This document shows, one piece after another, positions 12,004-21,813 of a stretch of DNA of 64,000 nt. The notes beneath the pieces are model-generated. The model ran no database searches and was not told the DNA's origin. It saw nothing but the letters and a program-made list of their open reading frames with translations. Origin of the DNA: Enterobacter oligotrophicus (GTDB lineage: Bacteria; Pseudomonadota; Gammaproteobacteria; Enterobacterales; Enterobacteriaceae); assembly GCF_009176645.1 (NCBI RefSeq), contig NZ_AP019007.1:3534001-3598000 (forward strand), given 5' to 3'. Each line of letters begins with the position of its first letter. The stretch's first letter is position 1. Both the position numbers and the translations under genes were made by a program.

Positions 12004-12888
12004 TTAGAAGTTGTAACCTACGACCAGGTAACCACCCCAACCGGTAGAACGCACGCTGAAGTCGCCGTTGCCGAAGTTCAGGCTGGCGTCGTCGTTCCAC
12101 TGACCGCCGTTGTGCCAGTAACGCGCAACAACAGAGTAGTGCCAGTGATCGTAGTTCAGCGCCAGGATGTGGCTGGAGGCGATAGAGTCGTTGGTACGTG
12201 CTTTACGGCCGTTCAGGTCGCGGAAGTCGTTATCGCCCAGGTCTGAACCCCAGTCAAAGTTGGTGAAGCCGATATAGCTCAGGTTACCGCCCCACAGCTG
12301 GGTGATTGGCACAAAGTATTTCACTTTGAAACGGTAGCCATCCCACTCGTTTTCGTTCGCGGCACCGTAGTTCTGCCACTGGTATTTCGCGTAGACGTTC
12401 AGAGACAGGCTCATTGGCAGGCCGGTGTCGATGTCCGTGCCCAGACCCATGTACCAGGTGCTCTGACGGCCAGACTTGTTGCGGCCCATGTCGTAGATGT
12501 AGTTGTTTGCGAAGTACCACTCTTTAAACGGACCAAACGCCAGGCTGGTGCCGGTCAGCTTATCGATAGAGAAGCGTGGTTCGATTTCCATGAACAGCGG
12601 AGAACCGTGGTTCCAGATACCTTTCGCATCGGTGTTACCACCGAAGAAGACTGGCGCATCCATATAGCCGTAGAAATCAAACCAGTCTTTTTTGGCGAAC
12701 GCTTCGTATTCCAGGTAGGTATCGTTACGGATCTGAGGTCCGAAACGGGTGTGGTAGCTGCCAACCACGTTAACGCTCTGATGCCACCAGTCGGAAACAT
12801 ATTCTGGTTTGCTGTTTTCCGCTGCGTTAACAGTGAAAGAGGTGGAAAGTGCCAGCGCTGCGCCAGCTGCGAGTAATGTTTTTTTCAT
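12004..12888 (-). CDS. tsx: Nucleoside-specific outer membrane channel Tsx
   Basis: An outer-membrane beta-barrel for uptake of nucleosides and deoxynucleosides; in E. coli also the phage T6 and colicin K receptor. It is 294 residues from the ATG at 12888, with an export signal [22 protein letters not shown] cleaved before AENSK. An in-frame ATG two codons upstream is possible, but AGTGG is better spaced for the inner one. The last residues, YLVVGYNF, form the C-terminal aromatic barrel signature. The loop around [17 protein letters not shown] differs from my memory of E. coli and is a likely surface loop under phage selection. Confidence 0.95.
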   Translation of the reverse strand: MKKTLLAAGAALALSTSFTVNAAENSKPEYVSDWWHQSVNVVGSYHTRFGPQIRNDTYLEYEAFAKKDWFDFYGYMDAPVFFGGNTDAKGIWNHGSPLFMEIEPRFSIDKLTGTSLAFGPFKEWYFANNYIYDMGRNKSGRQSTWYMGLGTDIDTGLPMSLSLNVYAKYQWQNYGAANENEWDGYRFKVKYFVPITQLWGGNLSYIGFTNFDWGSDLGDNDFRDLNGRKARTNDSIASSHILALNYDHWHYSVVARYWHNGGQWNDDASLNFGNGDFSVRSTGWGGYLVVGYNF

Positions 12889-12998
12889 AATCATGCCACT
12901 GATTGAAATTCCCTTCCGGGAGTGAAAAATGCGCGAATTGCGTTTCTAAATATTTCGTGTTTCTGCGGAGCCTATTATAGGAATCCTTGCTCACAAAA

Positions 12999-13018
12999 AT
13001 ATGTGTTGTTTCACATAT
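12999..13018. promoter_or_regulatory. Palindrome ATATGTG-N6-CACATAT upstream of tsx
   Basis: A perfect 7-bp inverted repeat with a six-base centre, about 110-130 bases before tsx. It resembles a CRP site, but the half sites are two bases too close (TGTG-N6-CACA rather than N8). tsx is CRP/CytR and DeoR controlled in E. coli; which protein binds here is unknown. Confidence 0.35.
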
Positions 13019-13039
13019 CTCTCATACGCGTAATCGATT

Positions 13040-13055
13040 GCGTTCACGTTTGCGT
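13040..13055. promoter_or_regulatory. PurR-like operator upstream of tsx
   Basis: GCGTTCACGTTTGCGT matches the PurR palindrome ACGCAAACGTTTGCGT at 12 of 16 positions, with a perfect right half and the central CG. It is about 150 bases before the tsx start. Purine repression of a nucleoside channel would make sense; another LacI-family protein such as CytR is an alternative. Confidence 0.4.
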
Positions 13056-13120
13056 ACTTTAAACGGCGGGGATTGTAGCGGCAATCATTTATGTTGCCAA
13101 TCTTTGCGGGATGTAAATGT

Positions 13121-13150
13121 TAGCGGAGTGACATAACACTCCGCTAAAAA
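13121..13150 (-). terminator. Hairpin after yajI
   Basis: TAGCGGAGTG and CACTCCGCTA form a perfect 10-bp stem with a six-base loop just past the yajI stop. The downstream T run on the minus strand is weak, so it may be a stabilising hairpin rather than a full terminator. Confidence 0.55.
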
Positions 13151-13156
13151 GGCGGG

Positions 13157-13696
13157 TTATTGCGCGGCGGGCTGGATATCGTGAATACGGATAAAGCCTA
13201 ATTGTTCCGGCGTGAGTCCGCTCAGCTGCAGCGGGATATCAACATCGCTTGGGGCCAGCGTACTGGCTGGTGCGGTGAAAAGCTGGTTCTTCACGTTGAC
13301 TTCCTGGTAGCTCTCTGTGGTGCCCTGAATTTGGCCCCACTCCACCGTGCCGCTGAAGGCAGGCAGCGGATCGTTAGATTCACCCTGGATGCGTAATGTT
13401 GCACGCGTACCATCCGCATTCGCTGCGACATTCACCAGCGACATCTTCAGTGTGCCAATCTGGCTGTTCAGCCGGGCGGGGGTGTTGGCACCCGGTAGCA
13501 GGTAAACGCCGCTGCTGGATTTGGCGTTCAGCGCATTTTGCTGCGTGATCTTCACGGTTTCCTTGTTCAGTTTGTCCATTGCCGCGTTCAGCGTATTCAC
13601 GCTTTGTTTCATCTCGCGAACGTCAGTTTGCTGTGCACAGGCGCTAAGGGTGAAGAGGCTCCCCACCAGCAGAATTCTCAGGTAACGTCTTGTCAT
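13157..13696 (-). CDS. yajI: Putative lipoprotein YajI
   Basis: A 179-residue predicted lipoprotein of unknown function, equal in length to E. coli YajI. I start it at the ATG at 13696 (MTRRYLRILL), because the following hydrophobic stretch ends in the lipobox LSAC; an earlier in-frame start at 13744 would bury the signal. After the lipidated cysteine comes a short helical region (VREMKQSVNTLNAAMDKLNK) like a coiled coil, then a beta-rich domain. The residue after Cys is Ala, so the protein probably goes to the outer membrane. It sits between tsx and nrdR as in E. coli. Confidence 0.88.
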   Translation of the reverse strand: MTRRYLRILLVGSLFTLSACAQQTDVREMKQSVNTLNAAMDKLNKETVKITQQNALNAKSSSGVYLLPGANTPARLNSQIGTLKMSLVNVAANADGTRATLRIQGESNDPLPAFSGTVEWGQIQGTTESYQEVNVKNQLFTAPASTLAPSDVDIPLQLSGLTPEQLGFIRIHDIQPAAQ

Positions 13697-13836
13697 TGCG
13701 TTTATTTCCTTGAAATAACGGATCTTCGTAATGGTAGACAGCATAGTATCGTCAGGTATAGATCCTTTGTCTCAAAAAGCTCTTCCTTTGTTGTCAGGCC
13801 AGTTCAGGGTAAAATAGAAATCAGTTAACCAGATAA

Positions 13837-14298
<462 letters not shown>

Positions 14299-14302
14299 GC
14301 CG

Positions 14303-15406
14303 ATGCAGGATGAGATTTACATGGCACGCGCCATGAAGCTGGCGCAGCGCGGTCGTTTCACCACCCATCCGAATCCCAACGTGGGATGCGTCATCGTAAA
14401 AGATGGCGAGATTGTGGGCGAAGGTTTTCACTATCGCGCGGGCGAGCCGCATGCCGAAGTTCATGCCCTACGCATGGCGGGCGAGAAGGCGCGTGGTGCC
14501 ACGGCATATGTGACGCTGGAACCCTGCAGCCATCACGGGCGCACGCCACCATGTTGTGAAGCACTGATTGCGGCGGGTGTCGCACGCGTGGTTGCCGCGA
14601 TGCAGGACCCTAATCCGCAGGTCGCCGGACGCGGCCTGTATCGTCTGCAGCAGGAAGGGATCGACGTTAGCCACGGCCTGATGATGCAAGACGCTGAAGC
14701 TATCAATAAGGGCTTCCTGAAGCGCATGCGCACAGGGTTTCCGTATATTCAGCTTAAGCTCGGAGCCTCGCTGGATGGTCGCACGGCGATGGCGAACGGT
14801 GAGAGCCAGTGGATCACCTCGCCTCAGTCAAGGCGCGATGTGCAACGTCTGCGCGCGCAAAGCCATGCTATTCTCACCAGCAGTGAAACCGTTCTGGCAG
14901 ACGATCCGGCGATGACCGTGCGTTGGGATGAGCTGAATGCTGAAACGCAGGCACTGTATCCGCAGGACAATTTGCGCCAGCCGCTGCGTATTGTCATTGA
15001 TAGCCAGAACCGCGTGACGCCGAAGCACCGCATCGTGCAGCAACCGGGTGAAACCTGGTTTGCCCGCACGAAAGAAGACACGCGTGAATGGCCAGAAGGC
15101 GTGCGCAGTATCATGGTGCCGGAGCACAACGGGCATCTCGATTTGGTGGTGCTGATGATGCTGCTCGGCAAGCAGCAGGTAAACAGTATTTGGGTGGAAG
15201 CAGGGCCGACGCTGGCTGGTGCGCTGTTGCAGGCAGGGCTGGTGGATGAGCTACTTGTTTACGTTGCGCCTAAACTACTAGGCAACGATGCGCGTGGCCT
15301 GTTTGTGCTACCGGGCCTTGAGACGCTTACTGATGCACCACAACTGAAATTTAGCGAGATACGTCCGGTCGGCCCGGATGTCTGCCTCCATTTAACGACA
15401 GCGTAA
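14303..15406 (+). CDS. ribD: Riboflavin biosynthesis deaminase/reductase RibD
   Basis: Bifunctional enzyme for the second and third steps of riboflavin synthesis: deamination, then side-chain reduction of the pyrimidine intermediate. It is 367 residues, as in E. coli. The N-terminal deaminase domain has the zinc ligands His50 (in PHAEVHA, with catalytic Glu52), Cys75 (EPCSHHGRTPPC) and Cys84. The C-terminal reductase domain begins near residue 150 (FPYIQLKLGASLDGRTA). It starts four bases after nrdR. Confidence 0.97.
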   Translation: MQDEIYMARAMKLAQRGRFTTHPNPNVGCVIVKDGEIVGEGFHYRAGEPHAEVHALRMAGEKARGATAYVTLEPCSHHGRTPPCCEALIAAGVARVVAAMQDPNPQVAGRGLYRLQQEGIDVSHGLMMQDAEAINKGFLKRMRTGFPYIQLKLGASLDGRTAMANGESQWITSPQSRRDVQRLRAQSHAILTSSETVLADDPAMTVRWDELNAETQALYPQDNLRQPLRIVIDSQNRVTPKHRIVQQPGETWFARTKEDTREWPEGVRSIMVPEHNGHLDLVVLMMLLGKQQVNSIWVEAGPTLAGALLQAGLVDELLVYVAPKLLGNDARGLFVLPGLETLTDAPQLKFSEIRPVGPDVCLHLTTA

Positions 15407-15493
15407 TTGCTCCTGAAATAGGGAAGCAGTGCGCAAAGTATTATGATAAAATCCGCCCCCCTGCGGGGCCAAATGAACCCGTAAAGGAAGAGT

Positions 15494-15964
15494 ATGAACA
15501 TTATTGAAGCTGCTGTAGCTACCCCGGACGCTCGCGTCGCCATCACCATTGCGCGTTTCAACAACTTCATCAACGACAGCCTGCTGGAAGGTGCGATTGA
15601 CGCCCTGAAACGTATCGGCCAGGTTAAAGATGACAACATTACCGTTGTTTGGGTTCCAGGTGCTTACGAACTGCCTCTGGCAGCAGGTGCGCTGGCGAAA
15701 ACCGGTAAATACGACGCGGTGATTGCGCTGGGTACGGTTATTCGTGGCGGCACTGCGCACTTCGAATACGTTGCGGGCGGTGCAAGCAACGGTCTGGCGC
15801 ACGTTGCACAGGATGCTGAAATTCCTGTCGCGTTTGGCGTACTGACCACCGAAAGTATTGAACAAGCCATCGAACGTGCTGGCACCAAAGCCGGTAACAA
15901 AGGTGCAGAAGCTGCACTGACCGCGCTTGAAATGATCAATGTATTGAAAGCCATTAAGGCCTGA
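15494..15964 (+). CDS. ribE: 6,7-dimethyl-8-ribityllumazine synthase
   Basis: Condenses the RibD product with 3,4-dihydroxy-2-butanone 4-phosphate to give lumazine, the precursor of riboflavin. It is 156 residues, as in E. coli (called ribE or ribH). Family motifs are ARFNNFIND near the N-terminus, WVPGAYELP, and the loop [13 protein letters not shown] with the catalytic His. An AAAGGAAGAG ribosome binding site precedes the ATG. It is followed by nusB, 21 bases on. Confidence 0.97.
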   Translation: MNIIEAAVATPDARVAITIARFNNFINDSLLEGAIDALKRIGQVKDDNITVVWVPGAYELPLAAGALAKTGKYDAVIALGTVIRGGTAHFEYVAGGASNGLAHVAQDAEIPVAFGVLTTESIEQAIERAGTKAGNKGAEAALTALEMINVLKAIKA

Positions 15965-15985
15965 TTTTTTTGTAAGGGGAATTCC

Positions 15986-16405
15986 GTGAAACCTGCTGCT
16001 CGTCGCCGCGCCCGTGAATGTGCCGTCCAGGCACTTTACTCCTGGCAGTTGTCCCAGAACGACATCGCTGATGTTGAATACCAGTTCCTGTCAGAACAGG
16101 ACGTGAAAGATGTTGACGTTCTGTACTTCCGTGAACTGCTGTCGGGAGTGGCGACTAATAGCGCGTATCTCGATGGTCTGATGAAACCCTACCTCTCCCG
16201 TCTGCTCGAAGAGCTGGGCCAGGTAGAAAAAGCAGTGTTGCGTATCGCGCTGTTTGAGCTGTCTAAACGTGATGATGTGCCGTACAAAGTGGCCATCAAC
16301 GAAGCGATCGAACTGGCGAAAACCTTCGGCGCTGAAGACAGCCATAAGTTTGTTAACGGCGTGCTGGATAAAGCCGCACCTGCGATCCGTCCCCACAAAA
16401 AGTGA
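15986..16405 (+). CDS. nusB: Transcription antitermination factor NusB
   Basis: A 139-residue RNA-binding protein that with NusE binds BoxA RNA in rRNA antitermination. It starts with GTG ([20 protein letters not shown]), preceded by AAGGGGAA. The arginine-rich N-terminus and [23 protein letters not shown] are NusB hallmarks. It lies between ribE and thiL as in E. coli, here with a hairpin terminator after it. Confidence 0.97.
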   Translation: MKPAARRRARECAVQALYSWQLSQNDIADVEYQFLSEQDVKDVDVLYFRELLSGVATNSAYLDGLMKPYLSRLLEELGQVEKAVLRIALFELSKRDDVPYKVAINEAIELAKTFGAEDSHKFVNGVLDKAAPAIRPHKK

Positions 16406-16410
16406 TCCGC

Positions 16411-16460
16411 AAACCGGAGTCTCGCATTGCCTGACGGGCGGTGCGGCTCCGGTTTTTTTA
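16411..16460 (+). terminator. Terminator-like hairpin between nusB and thiL
   Basis: AACCGGAG and CTCCGGTT pair across a long loop that itself can fold (CGCA with TGCG), followed by TTTTTT. It lies in the nusB-thiL gap, so it may reduce thiL transcription relative to nusB. thiL starts 24 bases later. Confidence 0.6.
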
Positions 16461-16483
16461 TTTAATTTGCTGAGGCATAACGT

Positions 16484-17455
16484 ATGGCATGCGGCGAATT
16501 CTCCCTGATTGCCCGTTATTTCGACCGTGTCAGAACCTCTCGTCTTGATGTTGAAACCGGCATTGGCGATGACTGCGCACTTCTCAATATTCCTGAAAAA
16601 CAGACGCTGGCAATCAGTACCGACACCTTAGTCTGCGGACGTCATTTCTTACCGGATATCGATCCTGCCGATCTGGCGTACAAAGCGCTGGCGGTCAACG
16701 TAAGCGATCTGGCGGCGATGGGGGCCGATCCCGCATGGCTGACGCTCGCTTTAACCCTGCCGAATGTCGATGAAGCCTGGCTTGAAGCCTTTAGCGACGC
16801 GCTGTTTGACCAGCTCAACTACTACGATATGCAGCTGATCGGCGGCGATACCACTGCCGGGCCGCTGTCGATGACGCTGGCGATCCACGGCTATGTGCCT
16901 GTCGGACGCGCGCTGAAACGTTCGGGCGCAAAACCGGGCGACTGGATCTACATCACCGGCACGCCGGGTGACAGCGCGGCTGGGCTGGCGATCCTTCAGG
17001 AACGTTTAACGGTCGACGATAAAGACGACGCGGCGTATCTGGTGAAACGCCATCTGCGACCAACACCACGCATTCTGCACGGCCAGGCGCTGCGCGATCG
17101 TGCCAGTTCGGCTATCGATCTGTCTGATGGGCTGATCTCCGATCTGGGGCATATTCTGAAGGCCAGCGGCGTGGGGGCTCGCGTTGATCTGGATCTGTTC
17201 CCGCTGTCAGAGCAACTGCTTCGTCACGTCGAGCCTGAGCAGGCGCTGCGCTGGGCGCTCTCCGGCGGTGAAGATTACGAGCTGTGCTTTACCGTTCCTG
17301 AGCTTAATCGCGGGACGCTGGATGTGGCGTTAGCGAATCTGGGCGCGAAATTTACCTGCATCGGGCAGATTATGCCGGAAAGTGAAGGACTGCAGTTTGT
17401 CCGTGAAGGTGAGCCGGTCGCGTTTGACTGGAAAGGGTACGATCACTTCGCGTGA
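16484..17455 (+). CDS. thiL: Thiamine-monophosphate kinase ThiL
   Basis: Phosphorylates thiamine monophosphate to the active cofactor thiamine diphosphate. The protein is 323 residues, about two shorter at the C-terminus than I recall for E. coli. Motifs of the family are [10 protein letters not shown] (metal/ATP), the STDTLV segment, [10 protein letters not shown] and GGDTTAG, with SAIDLSDGL later. It ends ...WKGYDHFA and then stops. In E. coli the next gene pgpA begins at this point; here a REP/hairpin composite follows, so the thiL end coincides with the apparent loss of pgpA. Confidence 0.96.
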   Translation: MACGEFSLIARYFDRVRTSRLDVETGIGDDCALLNIPEKQTLAISTDTLVCGRHFLPDIDPADLAYKALAVNVSDLAAMGADPAWLTLALTLPNVDEAWLEAFSDALFDQLNYYDMQLIGGDTTAGPLSMTLAIHGYVPVGRALKRSGAKPGDWIYITGTPGDSAAGLAILQERLTVDDKDDAAYLVKRHLRPTPRILHGQALRDRASSAIDLSDGLISDLGHILKASGVGARVDLDLFPLSEQLLRHVEPEQALRWALSGGEDYELCFTVPELNRGTLDVALANLGAKFTCIGQIMPESEGLQFVREGEPVAFDWKGYDHFA

Positions 17456-17462
17456 GTTTTTT

Positions 17463-17494
17463 GCCGGGTGGCGGCTTCGCCTTACCCGGCCTAC
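17463..17494. repeat. REP sequence after thiL
   Basis: GCCGGGTGGCGGCTTCGCC...ACCCGGCCTAC is a single REP unit. It sits where pgpA would begin and forms a composite with the adjacent hairpin repeat. Confidence 0.85.
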
Positions 17495-17502
17495 AGGTTT
17501 TA

Positions 17503-17550
17503 TTCCCTCTCCCACAGGGAGAGGGTTAGGGTGAGGGCATCAGGCCGCAC
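17503..17550. repeat. Dispersed hairpin repeat, copy 2
   Basis: CCCTCTCCCACAGGGAGAGGG plus the tail GGTGAGGGCATCAGGCCGCA. It is nearly identical to the inverted copy at 23276-23321 and related to the copy at 1758. Each of copies 2 and 3 has a REP on the same side, so the REP-plus-hairpin pair behaves as one unit. Confidence 0.75.
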
Positions 17551-17555
17551 AATTC

Positions 17556-18530
17556 CTATTTAAACCCCACCACCGGATGTTGCTGATACGGCGTTTCAAG
17601 CTCCGCAATCTGCTCCGGCGTCAGCGTTAAATCCACCGCGCTCAGCAACTCATCCAGCTGTTCTTCCCGCGATGTGCCGATAATCGGTGCTGCTACACCG
17701 CGTTTGCTCAGCACCCATGCCAGCGCTACCTGTGCACGCGTGGCTCCGGTTTCGTCAGCAATACCCGCAAGGCGTTCAGCTATCTGCGCATCGCTGGCTT
17801 CTGTCCCTTCGTACAGCGTTTTTCCAAACTCATCCGATACTGAGCGGGCGGTGGTTTCCCCCCACGGGCGGGTTAAGCGTCCGCGCGCCAGCGGGCTCCA
17901 TGGGATCACCGCCACCCCTTCCTGGTAGCAAAGCGGCAGCATCTCGCGCTCTTCTTCGCGATAGATCAGGTTGTAGTGATCCTGCATGGTGACAAAACGC
18001 GCCCAGCCGTGCTGCGCCTGGAGATCCAGCGCCTGCGCAAACTGCGAAGCATGCATGGATGACGCGCCGATGTACCGCGCTTTACCCGCTTTCACTACAT
18101 CGTTAAGGGCTTCCAGCGTCTCTTCAATCGGCGTGTTGTAATCCCAACGGTGGATCTGCAGCAGGTCGACATAATCCATGTTCAGGCGGCGGAGGCTGTC
18201 GTCAATAGAGCGCAGGATTTGCGCGCGTGACAGCCCTTCTGCGAGATCGCCAACCTGATGATAAACCTTGGTGGCGACAACGACGTCATCCCGGCGAGCA
18301 AAGTCACGCAGGGCGCGACCAACGATCTCTTCGCTGCTGCCGTCGGAGTAGCTGTTGGCGGTATCAAAAAAGTTAATGCCGCCGTCGAGGGCGCGTTTGA
18401 TGATGGGGCGGCTGCTCTCTTCCGGTAGCGTCCAGGCATGTTTTCCCCGGTCAGGCTCGCCAAACGTCATGCAGCCCAGACAAAGCCGGGAAACCTTAAG
18501 GTCTGTTTTTCCTAATGTAGTGTATTGCAT
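17556..18530 (-). CDS. yajO: Aldo/keto reductase YajO
   Basis: A 324-residue NADPH-dependent oxidoreductase of the aldo/keto reductase family. The catalytic Asp and Tyr are in FFDTANSYSDGSS, the Lys is in VVATKV and the His is in LQIHRWD. NADP-binding residues lie in the C-terminal APIIGTSREEQLDE. In E. coli YajO is reported to take part in converting ribulose 5-phosphate to 1-deoxyxylulose 5-phosphate and can act as a xylose reductase, which fits its place 63 bases downstream of dxs on the same strand. Confidence 0.93.
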   Translation of the reverse strand: MQYTTLGKTDLKVSRLCLGCMTFGEPDRGKHAWTLPEESSRPIIKRALDGGINFFDTANSYSDGSSEEIVGRALRDFARRDDVVVATKVYHQVGDLAEGLSRAQILRSIDDSLRRLNMDYVDLLQIHRWDYNTPIEETLEALNDVVKAGKARYIGASSMHASQFAQALDLQAQHGWARFVTMQDHYNLIYREEEREMLPLCYQEGVAVIPWSPLARGRLTRPWGETTARSVSDEFGKTLYEGTEASDAQIAERLAGIADETGATRAQVALAWVLSKRGVAAPIIGTSREEQLDELLSAVDLTLTPEQIAELETPYQQHPVVGFK

Positions 18531-18593
18531 GGTTCCACTCCTGCTGTGTTAAACATTACGTTTAAGCATAGCAGGAGCGGAAAAGGGGGGAAT

Positions 18594-20456
18594 TCAGGCA
18601 AGCCAGGTACGGATTTTAGCTTCGATACCGGCGGCATCCAGGCCAATGGCCGCGCGGGCCTCGTCCTGCGTGCCTTGTGGGATAAAGTGATCCGGTAGGC
18701 CGAGGTTCAGCACCGGAACAATTTTACGGTTCGCCATCAGCACTTCGTTCACACCGCTACCTGCGCCGCCCATAATGGCGTTCTCTTCCAGCGTGACCAG
18801 CACATCGTGGCTTTCTGCCATGCTCAGAATGAGAGATTCATCGAGCGGTTTTACAAAGCGCATATCGACCAGCGACGCATTCAGGGTTTCAGCGACTTTT
18901 GCCGCTTCTGGCATCAGCGTACCGAAGTTCAAAATCGCCACTTTCTCTCCGCGACGTTTGACCAGACCTTTACCGATCTCCAGTTTTTCCAGCGGCTGCA
19001 GTTCAACGCCTACGGCATTGCCGCGCGGGTAGCGAACCGCGCTTGGACCATCCTGATAGTGGTAGCCGGTAAACAGCATCTGACGACATTCGTTTTCGTC
19101 GCTTGGCGTCATGATCACCATGTCAGGAATGCAGCGCAGGAAGGAGAGATCAAATGCGCCCTGGTGCGTCTGGCCGTCAGCACCCACGATGCCTGCGCGG
19201 TCGATAGCAAACAGCACCGGGAGTTTCTGGATAGCCACGTCATGGATCACCTGATCGTAGGCGCGCTGCAGGAAGGTCGAATAAATGGCGACAATCGGTT
19301 TGTAACCGCCAATCGCCAGGCCAGCCGCAAACGTTACGGCGTGCTGCTCGGCGATAGCCACGTCAAAATACTGGTCAGGGTATTTTTTAGAGAACTCCAC
19401 CATGCCGGAGCCTTCACGCATGGCGGGCGTGACCGCCATCAGCTTATTGTCTTTGGCCGCGGTTTCGCACAGCCAGTCGCCGAAGATTTTCGAATAGCTC
19501 GGCATGCCGCCGCTGCTTTTTGGCAGGCAACCGCTGGTATGGTCGAATTTCGGTACGGCGTGGAAGGTGATCGGATCTTTTTCTGCCGGCTCGTAGCCAC
19601 GCCCTTTTTTGGTCATGATGTGCAGGAACTGCGGGCCTTTCAGGTCGCGCATGTTTTTAAGCGTGGTGACCAGACCCAGCACGTCGTGGCCATCAACCGG
19701 GCCGATGTAGTTAAAGCCCAGCTCTTCAAACAGCGTGCCCGGCACCACCATGCCTTTGATGTGTTCTTCGGTACGTTTGAGCAGCTCTTTAATTGGCGGT
19801 ACGCCGGAAAAGACCTTTTTACCGCCTTCGCGCAGGGTTGAATAGAGCTTACCGGAGAGCAGTTGCGCCAGGTGGTTGTTCAGCGCGCCGACGTTTTCAG
19901 AAATCGACATTTCGTTATCATTGAGGATAACCAGCATGTCCGGCTTGATATCACCCGCGTGGTTCATGGCCTCAAACGCCATACCGGCGGTGATCGCCCC
20001 GTCGCCAATCACGCAGACGGTGCGACGCTGTTTGTTCTCTTTTTCAGCGGCGACGGCAATACCAATACCCGCAGAAATGGAGGTGGAGGAGTGACCGACG
20101 CTTAACACGTCATACTCGCTCTCGCCGCGCCACGGGAACGGGTGCAGGCCACCTTTCTGGCGGATGGTGCCAATTTTATCGCGACGGCCAGTCAGAATTT
20201 TGTGGGGGTAGGCCTGGTGGCCCACGTCCCAGATCAGCTGATCGAATGGCGTGTTATAGACATAGTGCAGCGCCACGGTCAGCTCAACCGTGCCAAGCCC
20301 GGAGGCGAAATGGCCGCTGGAGCGGCTGACGCTGTCGAGCAGGTAGCGACGTAGTTCGTCGCACAGCTTCGGCAGACTCTCTTTCGGCAACAGACGTAAC
20401 TCCTGGGTGGAGTCAACTAACGCCAGTGTCGGGTATTTGGCAATATCAAAACTCAT
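18594..20456 (-). CDS. dxs: 1-deoxy-D-xylulose-5-phosphate synthase Dxs
   Basis: Thiamine-diphosphate enzyme that joins pyruvate and glyceraldehyde 3-phosphate, the first step of the MEP isoprenoid pathway and a source of DXP for thiamine and pyridoxal. It is 620 residues from the second of two adjacent ATGs (MSFDIAK), the E. coli length. The cofactor motif [13 protein letters not shown]...LNDNE is present, and the transketolase middle domain has [11 protein letters not shown]. It is third in xseB-ispA-dxs, with ispA 24 bases upstream. Confidence 0.97.
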   Translation of the reverse strand: MSFDIAKYPTLALVDSTQELRLLPKESLPKLCDELRRYLLDSVSRSSGHFASGLGTVELTVALHYVYNTPFDQLIWDVGHQAYPHKILTGRRDKIGTIRQKGGLHPFPWRGESEYDVLSVGHSSTSISAGIGIAVAAEKENKQRRTVCVIGDGAITAGMAFEAMNHAGDIKPDMLVILNDNEMSISENVGALNNHLAQLLSGKLYSTLREGGKKVFSGVPPIKELLKRTEEHIKGMVVPGTLFEELGFNYIGPVDGHDVLGLVTTLKNMRDLKGPQFLHIMTKKGRGYEPAEKDPITFHAVPKFDHTSGCLPKSSGGMPSYSKIFGDWLCETAAKDNKLMAVTPAMREGSGMVEFSKKYPDQYFDVAIAEQHAVTFAAGLAIGGYKPIVAIYSTFLQRAYDQVIHDVAIQKLPVLFAIDRAGIVGADGQTHQGAFDLSFLRCIPDMVIMTPSDENECRQMLFTGYHYQDGPSAVRYPRGNAVGVELQPLEKLEIGKGLVKRRGEKVAILNFGTLMPEAAKVAETLNASLVDMRFVKPLDESLILSMAESHDVLVTLEENAIMGGAGSGVNEVLMANRKIVPVLNLGLPDHFIPQGTQDEARAAIGLDAAGIEAKIRTWLA

Positions 20457-20480
20457 CAAAGGCTCATCGAGATATATAGT

Positions 20481-21380
20481 TTATTTATCACGCTGGATTA
20501 TGTAGTCCGCTAGCGCTTCCAGTGCCGAGGTATCCAGTGATTGCGCGGCCAGTTCATTCAGTGACTGGCGGGCATCCTCTATCAGGTCCCAGGCTTTACG
20601 TTGGGCTTGCTCAAGGCCCAGCAGGGCGGGATAGGTACTTTTGCCAAGCTGCTGGTCTGCACCCTGACGTTTTCCCAATGTTGCAGTATCGCCCACCACA
20701 TCCAGAATGTCATCCTGAACCTGGAACGCCAGACCGATACTCTCTGCGTATCTGTCCAGAATCGGCAGGGCGTTACGCCCGCGTTCACCTGCACTCAGCG
20801 CGCCCAGACGAACGGCGGCACGGATTAATGCCCCCGTTTTATGGCGGTGAATGCGTTCCAGCTGTTCCAGGTCAACCTGGCGGCCTTCCGCCTCTAAATC
20901 CAGCGCCTGACCGCCGCACATTCCGGCGACGCCGCTGGCCATCGCCAGTTCGGACACCATCGCCAGGCGATCGCGGTCGTTCACTTCGGCCATCGGGGCA
21001 TCGCTTAAAATCGAAAATGCCAGCGTTTGCAGAGCATCTCCCGCCAGAATGGCATTTGCTTCGCCAAACTTGATATGGCAGGTCGGCTGGCCGCGACGCA
21101 GATCGTCATCGTCCATGGCGGGTAAATCATCGTGGATCAGCGAATAGGCGTGGATGCACTCAACGGCAGCCGCCGGGGCGTCCAGCGTGTTATCGCTGAT
21201 CCCGAACATGTTGCCTGTGGCATACACCAGGAACGGGCGCAGGCGCTTTCCGCCTAAGAGTGCGCCATAATGCATGGCCTCAACCAGAGGAGTGTTCTGA
21301 AAAGGCTGTGGCGCAATAAAACGGCGCAGGGCGTCGTTAGCGCGGATTACGCGCGCCTGAAGCGTGTTGGCAAAATCCAT
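20481..21380 (-). CDS. ispA: Farnesyl diphosphate synthase IspA
   Basis: Chain-elongating prenyltransferase that makes geranyl and farnesyl diphosphate from isopentenyl and dimethylallyl diphosphate. It is 299 residues, as in E. coli. The first aspartate-rich motif is DDLPAMDDDD (84-93) and the second DDILD (223-227); GGKRLRP near residue 43 binds isopentenyl diphosphate. It starts immediately after the xseB stop, so translation is coupled. Confidence 0.97.
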   Translation of the reverse strand: MDFANTLQARVIRANDALRRFIAPQPFQNTPLVEAMHYGALLGGKRLRPFLVYATGNMFGISDNTLDAPAAAVECIHAYSLIHDDLPAMDDDDLRRGQPTCHIKFGEANAILAGDALQTLAFSILSDAPMAEVNDRDRLAMVSELAMASGVAGMCGGQALDLEAEGRQVDLEQLERIHRHKTGALIRAAVRLGALSAGERGRNALPILDRYAESIGLAFQVQDDILDVVGDTATLGKRQGADQQLGKSTYPALLGLEQAQRKAWDLIEDARQSLNELAAQSLDTSALEALADYIIQRDK

Positions 21381-21623
21381 TTACTCGGCGTCCGGTGTGA
21401 AAGGCGTGGTTTTTGCGTCTTCGGCATCTGAGAGCAGGATCTGCACACGCTGCTCGGCCTGCTGCAGTTTGACCTGCCCCTGGCGCGCCAGCTGCACGCC
21501 ACGTTCGAATTCGTTGAGCGCCTCTTCCAGCGGGAGATCGCCGCTCTCAAGGCGGGTAACGATTTGCTCCAGTTCATTCAGCGCAGTTTCGAAACTGGCC
21601 GGTGCGTCGTTCTTCTTCGGCAT
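21381..21623 (-). CDS. xseB: Exodeoxyribonuclease VII small subunit XseB
   Basis: An 80-residue helical subunit that binds XseA to form exonuclease VII, a single-strand DNA exonuclease. The family motif [19 protein letters not shown] is present in a predicted coiled-coil hairpin. It heads the xseB-ispA-dxs operon and is divergent from thiI with about 190 bases between, as in E. coli. The large subunit XseA is not in the window. Confidence 0.96.
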   Translation of the reverse strand: MPKKNDAPASFETALNELEQIVTRLESGDLPLEEALNEFERGVQLARQGQVKLQQAEQRVQILLSDAEDAKTTPFTPDAE

Positions 21624-21813
21624 AGTGAATTGACTCTTATATTCTCAGCCCCGATATGGTAACGGACTCAGGGCAATTATCAAATAACGCGCAATGTGCA
21701 CAGGAGCGGCGCGATGGTGGTATACTTGCGCGCCTGGAAGCAGTCTTCGGTTATAGGGGCTGCTGTACTTTTCCATTACAAGCCTTATCGCTTGCCTAAG
21801 AAACATTGCCGCC

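Noticed and set aside
12999..13018. A CRP site at the tsx palindrome
   Set aside because: The half sites are spaced by six rather than eight bases between TGTG and CACA, so it does not fit the CRP geometry. It is kept only as an unassigned palindrome.
18807..19841. A 344-codon open frame antisense to dxs
   Set aside because: It is a shadow of dxs, without a ribosome binding site, and its protein resembles nothing I know.
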